64,000 nt of DNA from positions 124,001 through 188,000 of the forward strand of contig NZ_JALIRP010000004.1 in NCBI RefSeq assembly GCF_022898935.1, in the 5' to 3' direction. A program made the translations under genes and the position numbers. Of the stretch, positions 1 to 8,202 are shown in pieces; the first letter of the stretch is position 1, and each line of letters starts with the position of its first letter. The notes under the pieces are model-generated. The model did no database searches. It saw only the letters and a program-made list of their open reading frames with translations, and was not told where the DNA came from. This DNA is from Paenibacillus mangrovi (GTDB lineage: Bacteria > Bacillota > Bacilli > Paenibacillales > Paenibacillaceae).

Positions 1-561
1 GACGTCGCGTCAAAGCCGTACCATGTGCGGCAGTCGATTAGTTTGACCGGGCAATTTGCCGCGGTTGACGAGATATTGACCGGGCGGGAAAATCTGATCA
101 TGATTGCCAAACTGCGGCATCTGGATCATCCGCGTCAAGTTGCGGACGATTTGCTGAAACGTTTCGGCTTAACTGACGCGGCCGACCGTAAGCCATCTAC
201 TTATTCAGGTGGTATGCGCCGTAGGCTCGACATCGCCTTGAGCCTTGTGGGCAAACCGCAGATCATTTTCCTCGACGAGCCAACCACCGGGCTTGATCCC
301 GAGGCACGTATAGAGGTTTGGAAGATTGTAAAGGAGCTTGCCAACGGCGGCACGACAGTATTCCTGACCACGCAGTATCTAGAGGAAGCTGAGCAGCTTG
401 CCGACCAAATTGCCATTCTGCACGAGGGCAGGATTATCGCCAACGGCACGCTCGCGGAACTGAAAAAGCTGTTTCCATCCGCAAAGGTTGAGTATGTTGA
501 AAAACAGCCGACATTGGAGGAAATATTCCTCGCAATCATCGGTAAAAAGGAGGCCATGTAA
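1..561 (+). CDS. DrrA-type ABC transporter ATPase, C-terminal part (5' end outside window)
   Basis: The frame is open from the first base, so the start and Walker A lie upstream of the window. Visible parts are the Q-loop region ([15 protein letters not shown]), the signature [11 protein letters not shown], Walker [14 protein letters not shown], and [13 protein letters not shown], where Gln replaces the usual switch His, as is normal in daunorubicin-resistance (DrrA) ATPases. The protein would hydrolyse ATP at the inner membrane face to drive the permease that starts directly after its stop codon. The exported compound cannot be told; drug or lipid efflux is the family's usual role. The family call is firm. 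Confidence 0.9.
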   Translation, partial: DVASKPYHVRQSISLTGQFAAVDEILTGRENLIMIAKLRHLDHPRQVADDLLKRFGLTDAADRKPSTYSGGMRRRLDIALSLVGKPQIIFLDEPTTGLDPEARIEVWKIVKELANGGTTVFLTTQYLEEAEQLADQIAILHEGRIIANGTLAELKKLFPSAKVEYVEKQPTLEEIFLAIIGKKEAM

Positions 562-1332
562 ATGGAGACGGCAAAAAACCATTTTTTCAGCGACATGAGC
601 GTGATGCTCGGACGTTCCATGCGCCATATTTTCCGCAGTATGGACACCATCTTCACGGTCTGCATCACTCCGATTGCAATGATGCTGCTATTCGTCTATG
701 TGTTCGGCGGCGCAATCCAAACCGGTACGGATAACTATGTGAACTACCTATTGCCTGGTATACTGCTTATGGCTATTGCCAGCGGGGTGGCTTACGTGGC
801 TTACCGCCTGTTCTTGGATAAGCAGCGGGGCATCATTGAGCGTTTTCACTCCATGCCGATTGCGCGTTCCACCGTGCTGTGGGGGCACGTGCTGACCTCA
901 GTGATATCCAACGTCATTTCTGTTGTCGTCATCATACTCGTAGCGCTCATTATGGGCTTTCGTTCGCCCTCCGGGGTACTGTCTTGGCTTGCCGTAGCCG
1001 GTATACTTGTGCTGTTTACGCTGGCTTTGACTTGGATCGCGGCTATTGCCGGACTGTCCGCAAAAACGGTGGAGGGAGCAAGCGCCTTTTCCTATCCTTT
1101 AATCTTCCTGCCGTTTATCAGCTCGGCGTTTGTACCGACCGAGTCGATGCCGAGAGCCGTTCGCGCGTTTGCCGAGAACCAGCCGGTGACGTCTATCGTA
1201 GAGGCCATCCGTGCACTATTGTCAAATCAACCGGTAGGCAATGATATCTGGGTCGCTTTAGCGTGGTGCTTAGGGATAATGATCGTCGCATATCTATTTG
1301 CGATGCGCGCATACAAACGGAATGCAGCTTAA
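562..1332 (+). CDS. ABC-2 type permease (DrrB-like), partner of the upstream ATPase
   Basis: A 256-residue integral membrane protein with a long soluble N-terminus and about six hydrophobic segments, the ABC-2 (DrrB) layout. It starts on the base after the ATPase stop codon, and its ribosome site AAGGAGG (547-553) lies inside the ATPase gene, so the two are translationally coupled and form one exporter. Family traits include FLDKQRGIIERFHSMPI after the second membrane segment and the FVPTESMPRAVRAFAENQP loop before the last ones. The substrate is unknown. Nothing suggests damage. Confidence 0.88.
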   Translation: METAKNHFFSDMSVMLGRSMRHIFRSMDTIFTVCITPIAMMLLFVYVFGGAIQTGTDNYVNYLLPGILLMAIASGVAYVAYRLFLDKQRGIIERFHSMPIARSTVLWGHVLTSVISNVISVVVIILVALIMGFRSPSGVLSWLAVAGILVLFTLALTWIAAIAGLSAKTVEGASAFSYPLIFLPFISSAFVPTESMPRAVRAFAENQPVTSIVEAIRALLSNQPVGNDIWVALAWCLGIMIVAYLFAMRAYKRNAA

Positions 1333-1792
1333 TGTTTGTATGTATTATAATGAAAGTGATCAATAAAAACATCAAGTAAAGGGCCATCCACATTTCAAAG
1401 CGCTAGCTTCATCAGTTTTGCTCGTTGAAATCAATCCCGTCGCAGTGAAGGGATGTTCTATCACTCCTTTTATATCGAAGTAAGGAGTATTAAATATAAT
1501 TAGGGAGCAGACTGCCACGGGTGGCCTGTTCTCTTTTTTATTGGAGTAGGCGTCAAATCGTGGATGCCGTCGAGCTAACGGAACACGTTTGTTGAATAGC
1601 CAAGGAGGAGATTACTGCCGTAGCTGCTCCCTGTATTCATTGAAGTAACGAGCAGATTTGCTCAACAATTCCAAGATTCCTAGAGCCCAAATATCAGTTT
1701 TATGGATTATAATGGAATTCTCCAGAATTACTGAAGAGGTCTTTATTGTGTCTTACCCGTTTGATTGCATAAGTGATTTTATGTTTTTTTAA
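1333..1792. other. Intergenic region with a terminator and one copy of a dispersed repeat
   Basis: No convincing gene here. An imperfect GC-rich hairpin at 1503-1532 followed by six T residues (1533-1538) looks like a rho-independent terminator, possibly for the efflux pair 170 bp upstream. A copy of the GCTAACGG-type dispersed repeat begins near 1573, followed by another GGAG...CTCC foldback near 1602-1631. Confidence 0.5.
1503..1540 (+). terminator. Probable rho-independent terminator
   Basis: GGGAGCAG...CTGTTCTC forms an imperfect stem around a GCCAC/GTGGC core, then TTTTTT. The distance from the efflux operon makes its assignment uncertain. Confidence 0.5.
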
Positions 1793-2095
1793 ACCGAGAT
1801 AAAGATATCGGATGTAATATTAATACCTGGCGCGAGTCATCCTCAATTAATTGAAAGGGCTGCAATGTTATTTCACCAGGGGATTCTTGAAGGTTATACA
1901 ACAACGAGGAGTACAACCCAAGAATGTTGTTCTGGTCTGCAAGAATTACCATGCACGGAGAGCGCTGTTGACTTATCAATTTGTATTTTCGAGGGACCGG
2001 TATTAATAAGCTACATAATGAACGAGCTTGAGAAGGTTGGGAAATATTTCAGACCTGCTATTTATCGTCTTGGGTCAGATAGTGAGTTACGCTAA
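1793..2095 (+). pseudogene. Remnant of a YdcF/SanA-like (DUF218) protein gene
   Basis: Three segments of one family appear in different frames. Near 1799-1890 the translation reads SDVILIPGASHPQLIERAA, the N-terminal nucleotide-binding-like motif of YdcF-type proteins. From 1920 a second frame gives KNVVLVCKNYHARRALLTYQ, the central family motif. The last segment returns to the first frame with MNELEKVGKYF, typical of the C-terminus. The middle of the protein (about 60 residues) is missing, and a stop precedes the first segment at 1790. This is a deleted, frameshifted gene; no product is expected. The family assignment rests on recalled family motifs. Confidence 0.65.
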
Positions 2096-2148
2096 CGGGA
2101 CACTATATCTAAAACGCGGCTGACACCGGTATGATCGGCAGCCGCGTT
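2091..2148. repeat. Dispersed intergenic repeat, GCTAACGGGACAC type, with hairpin
   Basis: GCTAACGGGACACTATAT (2091-2108) is followed by an ACGCGGCTG/CAGCCGCGT inverted repeat (2114-2122 and 2139-2147). Related copies occur near 1573, 10808, 16884, 17945, 18602, 19784, 29364, 29628 and 31657, nearly always just after a gene or gene remnant. Confidence 0.6.
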
Positions 2149-2302
2149 GTGCTAACTATAAAATCAAACTTAGCTGACCCAATCCGGAAGAATCGGATCG
2201 ACAAGTTGCAACTGCTTAAACGTAATCGTCAAAAACCATCAACGAGGCTGCGTGCTGGAAATTGTGTATAACTATATAGGATTATATAACGGAGGTGGAG
2301 AA

Positions 2303-2998
2303 ATGAGAGTTTTAGTTGTTGAGGATGAAATGTCCTTACAAAAAGCTTTGTGCAATGGGTTGAAAAAATATGGTTATGCTGTTGATCCGGCAAACGATGG
2401 CAAGCAAGCTTTGGAGCTTATCGATATATATCCATATGATTTGGTTGTGCTCGATCTGAATCTACCTAAAATGAACGGAATGGATGTTCTCAAAGAAGTT
2501 CGAAAAACGAATAAGGGGCTTCGGGTGTTGATTTTATCCGCAAGAGCGGAAGTCGAGGACAAAATTTCCGGGCTTGATGCCGGAGCAAATGATTATCTGT
2601 CAAAACCCTTTCATTTCAAAGAGCTTGAGGCCCGTATACGCGCATTGCTCCGCCGGGAGTTTATTCAAAAGGATTCTGTCCATATGCATGAAAATGTTAA
2701 GATCAATACCGCTCTGAAGTATGTTACTGTGAATGAACAAAAGGTTGAATTGACAAAGAAGGAATACTCCATACTTGAATACCTCTTTATGAATAAAGAC
2801 CGAATCGTGAGCGCCGAAGAGCTGATTGAGCATGTTTGGGACAGCGAGGCGGATTTGTTCTCCAACTCTTTCAAGGTACATATCAATTCCTTGAAAAAGA
2901 AACTGGCAAAATATATCGGGGATAAGGAACTGATTAACAACACCAGAGGGCTTGGATATTTCATCACTAAGGAGTTTGCTGATGATACTACTAAATAA
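2303..2998 (+). CDS. OmpR-family response regulator
   Basis: 231 residues: a receiver domain (MRVLVVEDEM at the start, phospho-acceptor Asp about residue 51 in VVLDLNLPKMNG, switch Lys in SKPFHFKELEARI) and a C-terminal winged helix (LTKKEYSILEYL, NNTRGLGYFI). The start at 2303 is chosen because GGAGGTGG (2291-2298) sits just before it; an in-frame GTG at 2252 would add 17 unconserved residues. The gene overlaps the following kinase gene by 17 bases. It probably controls nearby membrane functions such as the permease at 4163, but no target site was identified. Confidence 0.93.
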   Translation: MRVLVVEDEMSLQKALCNGLKKYGYAVDPANDGKQALELIDIYPYDLVVLDLNLPKMNGMDVLKEVRKTNKGLRVLILSARAEVEDKISGLDAGANDYLSKPFHFKELEARIRALLRREFIQKDSVHMHENVKINTALKYVTVNEQKVELTKKEYSILEYLFMNKDRIVSAEELIEHVWDSEADLFSNSFKVHINSLKKKLAKYIGDKELINNTRGLGYFITKEFADDTTK

Positions 2999-4085
2999 GT
3001 TCCCCCTGCGGTTAAGGCTTACCATTTTGACTACGGTTGTTCTGACCACCATCTGTGTACTGCTGACGACTTCATCTGTTTTTACGGCGCAAAAAATGTA
3101 CGCGGTACCTGCTGAAGACTATAATTTCAATACAACACTGTCGAATCTATCTAAGGAGCCACCCGCAACTGATAGAATAAACAATAATTTCACTTACGCC
3201 AGCGTCGCTTATATGTTCATTATGATCGTATTAGGTACGGCCGCCTCTTATTTCGTCGCCGGAAAGACGTTAAAACCGGTCGCCGATCTAACCAAGCGTA
3301 TTGAAACTATTGACGAAAACAAGCTGTTCCAGCGCCTTGAAGGTTTTGACACGAATGACGAAGTCGCAAGGCTCGCAGCGTCCTTTAACCATATGATTTT
3401 GAAATTGGAGAAGTCATTTAATCATCAAAAACAATTTGCGGCAAATGCCGCCCATGAGCTAAAAACGCCACTTGCCGGTATTATTGCGAATATTGAGGTG
3501 TTACAACTGGATAAAAATCCTTCTGTTCAGGAATATAAAGAGGTTTTGGACGATACCCTTACAAACGCTCAGCGACTGAGTACCCTGGTATATGATTTGC
3601 TGAAGATGAATAACGCCATTAATGCTGATATCTGTGAAAGTTTTGATGCGAAAGATATGTTTGAAGATATTATTTTGGCATTATCGGAAAACAGCAAAGT
3701 TAAAAATGTCCTCATAAAAAACAATATCTCAGATATTATGCTATTCGGTGAAAAAGTGCTTTTACAAAGGGCTTTCTTTAATCTTGTTCAGAACGCCGTG
3801 AAATACAATAAATTGAACGAAGAAGTTGTGGTTACAGCAGCACAGAATGATGATTTTGTGACTGTCAATATCAAGGATAACGGGATAGGCATTCCTGAGG
3901 AGGAATTGGAAAGTATCTTCGAGCCATTCTATAGAATTGACACCTCCCGTTCTAGGGAATTGGGAGGCAGTGGGCTTGGGCTTTCCATCGCAAAAACCAT
4001 CATAGAAAAGCACAACGGAGAAATTTTATTTGAGAGTGAAGTTGATGTTTTTACAAAAGTAACAGTTATACTGCCAAAAAATTAA
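2982..4085 (+). CDS. Sensor histidine kinase, partner of the OmpR-type regulator
   Basis: 367 residues. Order: membrane segment about residues 12-33, a short extracellular loop of some 40 residues, a second membrane segment about 67-90, HAMP (LKPVADLTKRIETI), HisKA with the phospho-accepting His158 in AAHELKTPLAG, and HATPase with the N box NLVQNAVKYN, DNGIGIP and GGSGLGLSIAKTI. AAGGAG (2969-2974) sets the ATG at 2982 inside the end of the regulator gene, so the pair is translationally coupled. The small sensor loop suggests detection at or in the membrane. Signal unknown. Confidence 0.93.
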   Translation: MILLNKFPLRLRLTILTTVVLTTICVLLTTSSVFTAQKMYAVPAEDYNFNTTLSNLSKEPPATDRINNNFTYASVAYMFIMIVLGTAASYFVAGKTLKPVADLTKRIETIDENKLFQRLEGFDTNDEVARLAASFNHMILKLEKSFNHQKQFAANAAHELKTPLAGIIANIEVLQLDKNPSVQEYKEVLDDTLTNAQRLSTLVYDLLKMNNAINADICESFDAKDMFEDIILALSENSKVKNVLIKNNISDIMLFGEKVLLQRAFFNLVQNAVKYNKLNEEVVVTAAQNDDFVTVNIKDNGIGIPEEELESIFEPFYRIDTSRSRELGGSGLGLSIAKTIIEKHNGEILFESEVDVFTKVTVILPKN

Positions 4086-4162
4086 CCGTCATTTAACCTT
4101 GCCTAAGTTATCGTGAGTATCAAGGTTATTGGTACAGGATAGCCGGTTAAGGAGGCAAAGCG

Positions 4163-5704
4163 ATGACTTTTAAACAGACAATAAACACAGAGGCCGATGG
4201 CTTCGCGAAATTGGTGCGCGCAGAGTGGACTAATTTCCTAAAAAACCGCGGCTTGGTGATCGGAATTGTAAGCGCGGTTCTACTCATCATGCTACCCGGT
4301 CTGTTCATCTCTGTCACCAGTTCGAACGGAGGTGGCTCTCCCCCTATTCTGGTGGGGCCGGATGGCGAAGCGGTGACCGATAAGTTCTACTTTGTGCATA
4401 GGTCGCTGACGAGAGACGGCAGTATCACGGTCCGGCTGACCTCAATGACGGGCCGGATCAAGGAACCTCCACCTAGTGGCACGATCGGACCTGGCCCCAA
4501 TCCCGTGCCAGGGATGGTACCATGGGCGAAGGCCGGTGTCATGATCAAGGACGGTGTTCGCCAGGGTGCACCGTATGTGGCGGTAATGGTCACCGCCGAG
4601 CATGGTGTGCACATGCAGCACAACTTCACCCACGACACGGCTAGTCGGCCGGGTGGCGTTTTGGAGAACTCTCCTCGCTGGCTGCGGCTCACCCGCGAGG
4701 GGGACATGCTGATCGGCTACGAGTCCTTTGATGGTAAGCAGTGGATCAAGATCGACACGGTTCAGATGGATCTGCCGGACATAGTGCAGATCGGAATGTT
4801 TGCTGCTTCCCCCGGTGACCTCAGGTTCGACGGTGTCGGGTATGCGGCCCGCTTTAGTGAGGTCACTGCCGTCTTCGACCAGGTCAACCTACATGGCCCA
4901 TGGAGCCGTGACGATGTGGGCGTCGACATCGAACCCGATGGGAAAACGCTGCATCACCCAGGCAGGGTGGAGGAGTCTGGTAGTCGGTTCGCAGTAACGG
5001 GAGTTGGTGACATCGCGCCGCAAACTGGAACTAATGGTAACTGGCGTATTGAGCAATTCCTTATTGGTGTGTTATTCGGGCTGATAGCAGTGATTATTGT
5101 GGCGGTGCTGTTTGTCACCACCGATAATCGACGAGGCTTGACTCGCAACACTCAACCTGCGAGTACACGGCAAGACCGGGTGCTCGCAGCGAAGGCAATT
5201 GTGCTGGGTACCGTCACGTTTGTTGTCGGGCTGGCTGCCGTTATAGTTACAGTTTCACTATGCAGGCAAATCCTGCTCTCAAACGGAATTCAAATACTTC
5301 CTATAACTCTGTTTACCGAGTTGCGTGTAATACTTGGTACCGCTGCACTCCTCGCCGTAGTTGCTATTTTTTCACTCGCACTCGCTGCCTTATTCCGGCG
5401 TAGGATTGTGGCGGTGATTGCCAGTATTGCGGCAGTCGTCCTCCCCTATATCCTTGCTAACGTTCTGCACCCGGGCGCATCACAGTGGCTGTTAAAACTC
5501 ACCCCAGCTGCTGGGTTCGCGATCCATCAGAGCTTAACGGAGTACCCACAGGTAATTGGCGCCTATGTACCGCAGATGGGATATTACCCGTTGACACCAT
5601 GGGCTGGCTTTGCTGTGCTTTGCGGTTACACTGCGCTGGCTTTCGGTCTGACCGTCTTCATGCTGCAACGTGAACAGCTGAGGCAGGTTTTCACAAGGAT
5701 ATAA
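4163..5704 (+). CDS. ABC-2 permease-like membrane protein with a large extracellular DUF1349-like domain
   Basis: 513 residues. A membrane segment at about 30-50 is followed by some 250 extracellular residues, then about five membrane segments from residue 300 on. The soluble part includes WAKAGVMIKDG and RWLRLTREGDMLIGYESFDG, which resemble the DUF1349/laminin-G-like fold that reads as a sugar- or surface-binding domain. Actinobacterial ABC permeases share this layout. The region 4320-5060 is visibly richer in GC than its neighbours, which suggests transfer. AAGGAGG before 4163 supports the start. No ATPase gene is adjacent; the one at 1-561 belongs to its own permease. A terminator hairpin follows. 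Confidence 0.65.
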   Translation: MTFKQTINTEADGFAKLVRAEWTNFLKNRGLVIGIVSAVLLIMLPGLFISVTSSNGGGSPPILVGPDGEAVTDKFYFVHRSLTRDGSITVRLTSMTGRIKEPPPSGTIGPGPNPVPGMVPWAKAGVMIKDGVRQGAPYVAVMVTAEHGVHMQHNFTHDTASRPGGVLENSPRWLRLTREGDMLIGYESFDGKQWIKIDTVQMDLPDIVQIGMFAASPGDLRFDGVGYAARFSEVTAVFDQVNLHGPWSRDDVGVDIEPDGKTLHHPGRVEESGSRFAVTGVGDIAPQTGTNGNWRIEQFLIGVLFGLIAVIIVAVLFVTTDNRRGLTRNTQPASTRQDRVLAAKAIVLGTVTFVVGLAAVIVTVSLCRQILLSNGIQILPITLFTELRVILGTAALLAVVAIFSLALAALFRRRIVAVIASIAAVVLPYILANVLHPGASQWLLKLTPAAGFAIHQSLTEYPQVIGAYVPQMGYYPLTPWAGFAVLCGYTALAFGLTVFMLQREQLRQVFTRI

Positions 5705-5782
5705 AGAATATTTCAGGGTCTAAATGAGGATATCTTGTACAGTCAACCTTTGGACCGGATAGCTAGCAGAAACACTACAGAA

Positions 5783-5822
5783 GCCGGAATTCCTTAGCGT
5801 ACGGAAATTCCGGCATTTTCCT
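5783..5822 (+). terminator. Rho-independent terminator after the 4163 permease gene
   Basis: GCCGGAATT (5783-5791) pairs with AATTCCGGC (5806-5814), followed by a T-rich stretch ATTTTCCTT. Confidence 0.65.
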
Positions 5823-5875
5823 TATAATTGCTTAGCGTACGGTTTCCGCGTTTTATTTGCGATAAAAGTGAGGCT

Positions 5876-6085
5876 GGTGCAGCCAGAGTAGGATTAATCT
5901 CCCATGAATGCTTCTCGAAAGGGAGCGACAATCTGTGATGCACCGTGGTCGTTGGAGTCAGACTAACGGATGGGCTCTATGGCACCATAGTTCATCGACG
6001 GGACTGCCCCCTGTTTGTGAGACAGGGATCAAAACACCTTTCAAGTCTAAGCAGCCAGTCTTCGGAAATGAACCGGGACTGGTGG
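5876..6085 (+). ncRNA. Highly structured RNA-like segment, possibly an IS110-type left end
   Basis: About 210 bases hold a series of clean stems. GGTGCA (5876-5881) pairs with TGCACC (5939-5944) and encloses CTCCC/GGGAG (5899-5903, 5921-5925). CTATGG pairs with CCATAG (5977-5990). CCCTGT pairs with ACAGGG (6009-6027). CCAGTC-CGG pairs with CCG-GACTGG (6055-6082). No open frame accounts for this conservation of pairing. IS110-family elements carry a structured bridge RNA upstream of the transposase, and the series of stems fits that pattern, but no transposase follows directly; an IS110 stub lies 1.7 kb away at 7817. Folding is seen in the sequence; the IS110 link is inference. Confidence 0.4.
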
Positions 6086-6090
6086 GGTAA

Positions 6091-6309
6091 CTAACTCTTA
6101 TTGCCAATGCAAAAACAACTCCAGGGTTGTCTCCATATCTTACGACATGGTTGCATTCTCTTGAAGGTGTTTTAATTTGTCTCACGTTATGGGGTCAGTC
6201 CCCTTTGATGTATTGGGGTTTTACCGGCGTTCTTTCTATGCTCGGTATTTTACTTCTGAAAGAAGAACTTCTTTACAAGCTGCTGATCCCCATGAAGGCA
6301 GCGGATTAG
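6091..6309 (+). pseudogene. Unrecognised membrane-protein fragment
   Basis: An open frame without a credible start (only TTG at 6127, no ribosome site) encodes about 72 residues with two hydrophobic stretches (EGVLICLTLWGQSPLMYWG and FTGVLSMLGILLL) and a basic, short end. It looks like the C-terminal end of a multi-pass transporter whose front was lost at the junction with the structured segment. The family is not recognised with confidence. Confidence 0.25.
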
Positions 6310-6325
6310 TTTGATGAAGAACCCC

Positions 6326-6373
6326 TTTACAATTCAAGTTTTTTAGGTATAATTTAATTAGAATTCTAACTAT
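6326..6373 (+). promoter_or_regulatory. marR promoter with overlapping palindromic operator
   Basis: TTTACA (6326-6331), a 16-bp spacer and TATAAT (6348-6353) form a good sigma-A promoter. Directly downstream, covering the expected transcription start, is TTAATTAGAATTCTAACTAT (6354-6373), centred on the palindrome TTAGAATTCTAA. The same 20 bp recur inverted behind the marR gene at 6865-6884. Confidence 0.75.
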
Positions 6374-6393
6374 CTAACTATAGGAGGGGCGTA

Positions 6394-6849
6394 ATGATGA
6401 AAGTAAGCGAGCATGAGGATTGGCAATGGGATAAAGGACCGATCGGTCGGGTAGTAAAAACAGGCTATATTACGCTCCGCAAAGAAGTGGAGGAGCAGTT
6501 AAGACCGCTGGGTCTAACCCATACTCAGTGGAGCGCGTTGGGCGTTATCCGCCATTATCCGGGCATCACGCCATCGCAATTGGAACCTATTCTAATGATC
6601 GAGCGGCCGAGCGTTACCAGTTTGATGAACGGACTGGCGAATAAGGGACTCATTATCCGCAAGGATCATCCACAGGATGGCCGATACAAACAAATCTATC
6701 TAACGGACGCAGGCCTGAAAATAGCAGAAGAGACAAAGCATTTTACTGCTTTAGTGGAAGAGAGGGTTAAGGAAGGGATGACAGCTGCTGAGTTTGAATC
6801 CTTGAAGACGCTCCTTGTGAAAATGGTCGGTATATTTCAAAAGGAGTAA
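6394..6849 (+). CDS. MarR-family transcriptional regulator
   Basis: 151 residues with the MarR winged-helix fold: YITLRKEVEEQLRPLGLTHTQWSALG, recognition helix region TPSQLEPILMIERPSVTSLMNGL, and wing DHPQDGRYKQIYLT. AGGAGGGG (6382-6389) sets the start at the first of two adjacent ATGs. It most likely represses itself through the palindrome between its promoter and start, and represses the genes downstream through the identical inverted site behind it. Ligands of such proteins are usually phenolic or oxidant compounds; none can be assigned. Confidence 0.9.
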   Translation: MMKVSEHEDWQWDKGPIGRVVKTGYITLRKEVEEQLRPLGLTHTQWSALGVIRHYPGITPSQLEPILMIERPSVTSLMNGLANKGLIIRKDHPQDGRYKQIYLTDAGLKIAEETKHFTALVEERVKEGMTAAEFESLKTLLVKMVGIFQKE

Positions 6850-6864
6850 CGTTTTTTTACTCAT

Positions 6865-6884
6865 ATAGTTAGAATTCTAATTAA
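6865..6884 (-). promoter_or_regulatory. Second MarR operator, exact inverted copy
   Basis: ATAGTTAGAATTCTAATTAA is the exact reverse complement of 6354-6373. It precedes the remnant at 6907 and the VOC-family gene at 7067, marking them as probable targets of the regulator. Confidence 0.7.
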
Positions 6885-6906
6885 TTAATAGAAGAGGCTA
6901 TAAAAT

Positions 6907-7066
6907 AAAAAAATGGATGCGTGTGATTGGTGCGACGGTAACTGAAATGATCAACAACCATGGTTTCGAAGCCGTGTTAGTTGGACAGTGGGGATCATAT
7001 TTGCTGTCATCGCAGGAGTACGGTTCAAATTGATTTCTCAAATGAGAATAAAGGAGAGAGCCATTC
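6907..7066 (+). pseudogene. Remnant of a membrane transporter, probably the original MarR target
   Basis: Two pieces in different frames, RVIGATVTEMINNHGFEAVLVG and then GIIFAVIAGVRFKLIS, look like the last membrane segments of an MFS-type drug exporter. The rest of the gene is gone. MarR genes are commonly followed by such exporters, which fits the operator just upstream. The identification is tentative. Confidence 0.3.
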
Positions 7067-7564
7067 ATGAATGAGCAATCGCAAAAATCTGGATTAGAAA
7101 GTTTCAATTGGTCAGGTTTCCACCATGTGGCCTTAGTTACTTCTGACTTGGACGGTACTATTAACTTCTATGAGAAGGTGCTTGGCATGCAAGTGACGTC
7201 GCTCTATCCGGCAACACCACAACGGGGTAGGCACTGTTTTGTAAAGCCCGGCAATACAAAATCTTGGGGAATCCATTTTTTCGAATACCCGGATGCCCAA
7301 ATCTTTCAAAGTGCTGATTCTTTAAGGCGTCTATCGGTAAAGCCGGAGTCGTTAGATCTATATCGGTTCCTACCCGGAGGGCTTCAACATATTGCATTTG
7401 CTCTCACATCCGAACAAGATGGAATGACTCTCCGCAAGAAATTGAATGCCCACGAAGTTGTGATGACGGATATATATGATCAGGGGAGCCTGCGTAATTT
7501 CATTTTTATTGATAATAACGGAATTCAGTTGGAAGCCGCTTGGCCCAAGGAGCGAAATCATTAG
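7067..7564 (+). CDS. VOC-superfamily protein (glyoxalase/dioxygenase fold)
   Basis: 165 residues with two beta-alpha-beta-beta-beta units: FHHVALVTSDLDGTINFYEKVLGM opens the first, LPGGLQHIAFALTSEQD the second, and IFIDNNGIQLEA closes it. Candidate metal ligands are His in FHHVAL, His in LQHIAF and Glu in QLEA. AAAGGAGAGAG supports the ATG at 7067. The family includes glyoxalases, ring-cleaving dioxygenases and antibiotic-binding proteins; the substrate cannot be predicted. It lies behind the second MarR operator, so it is probably induced with whatever that regulator senses. Confidence 0.8.
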   Translation: MNEQSQKSGLESFNWSGFHHVALVTSDLDGTINFYEKVLGMQVTSLYPATPQRGRHCFVKPGNTKSWGIHFFEYPDAQIFQSADSLRRLSVKPESLDLYRFLPGGLQHIAFALTSEQDGMTLRKKLNAHEVVMTDIYDQGSLRNFIFIDNNGIQLEAAWPKERNH

Positions 7565-7816
7565 GAGCAAGCTTGGAATAGAGATCAGGAACGGATTTGC
7601 TTTAGCCTAATTTTCCCCACATATGCTGGCAGATGCCAATGAGGTGCGGGTAGCCGTGGCTGGCAGCGGAACGAAACTGATCGCCGCAGGGCAGCCGTCA
7701 TTGCGCTAAACATTCCTGTTAGTTCAAGAAATGGACTTTGTCAAAAAAGAAGCACCTCGGCATGATGGGTTTGTCGACGGGTATGATACCCAACACCATC
7801 AAGGAGGCGCTCTTAT
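7565..7816. other. Region upstream of the IS110 stub, no gene seen
   Basis: No supported coding sequence. Inverted-repeat material such as GGGTATGATACCC (near 7779-7791) and a strong ribosome site (AAGGAGG, 7801-7807) lead into the IS110-like start at 7817, so much of this may be the left end of that element. Confidence 0.4.
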
Positions 7817-7910
7817 ATGAAGTTTAAGCAATCGGCCAGACAAAATCAACGAATTGAACGAATTACCACTTCTCATCTTGTTGTCGGAATCGACATGGCC
7901 AAGGAGACCA
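7817..7910 (+). mobile_element. 5' stub of an IS110-family transposase gene
   Basis: The first 30 or so residues (RQNQRIERITTSHLVVGIDMAKE) match the start of IS110-type DEDD transposases, in which the Asp of GIDMAKE is the first catalytic residue. The reading then departs from the family and the rest of the gene, including the C-terminal serine domain, is absent. A second frame to about 8060 (LNSLDSLFKNLLIPLKEEM) is not recognised. The element is a dead fragment with its ribosome site still intact. Confidence 0.65.
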
Positions 7911-8139
7911 GTTGCCATCCAACTCAATTCACTAGATTCCCTTTTCAAAAACTTACTCATTCCTTTGAAAGAAGAAATGCCACATCTTTCAGAACAACGT
8001 AATGCCCTAAAGAGAGGCAATCTGGAGCTTTATCTGAAGCCTACCCAGCCCGACTTTTGACGTATTGAAAATAATTATATGCATGCTGCTTCATTCCCGA
8101 TAAGGTAAAAAAGCCTTTCCCAAAACAATTTTACTTACC

Positions 8140-8156
8140 ATGACACGTTATGTCAT
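8140..8156. promoter_or_regulatory. Palindromic operator-like site
   Basis: ATGACA-CGTTA-TGTCAT, a perfect 6-bp dyad with a 5-bp centre, lies about 47 bp before the start of the solute-binding protein gene. Its regulator is unknown. Confidence 0.45.
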
Positions 8157-8202
8157 ACCAGTTATTGTATGATTATGTCAGTTAGAGAAGGAGTGCATGC
8201 AA

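Noticed and set aside
2165..2240. Minus-strand reading FKQLQLVDPILPDW resembling the start of a DEAD-box helicase
   Set aside because: Only about 18 residues, no start or continuation; too short to support a remnant.
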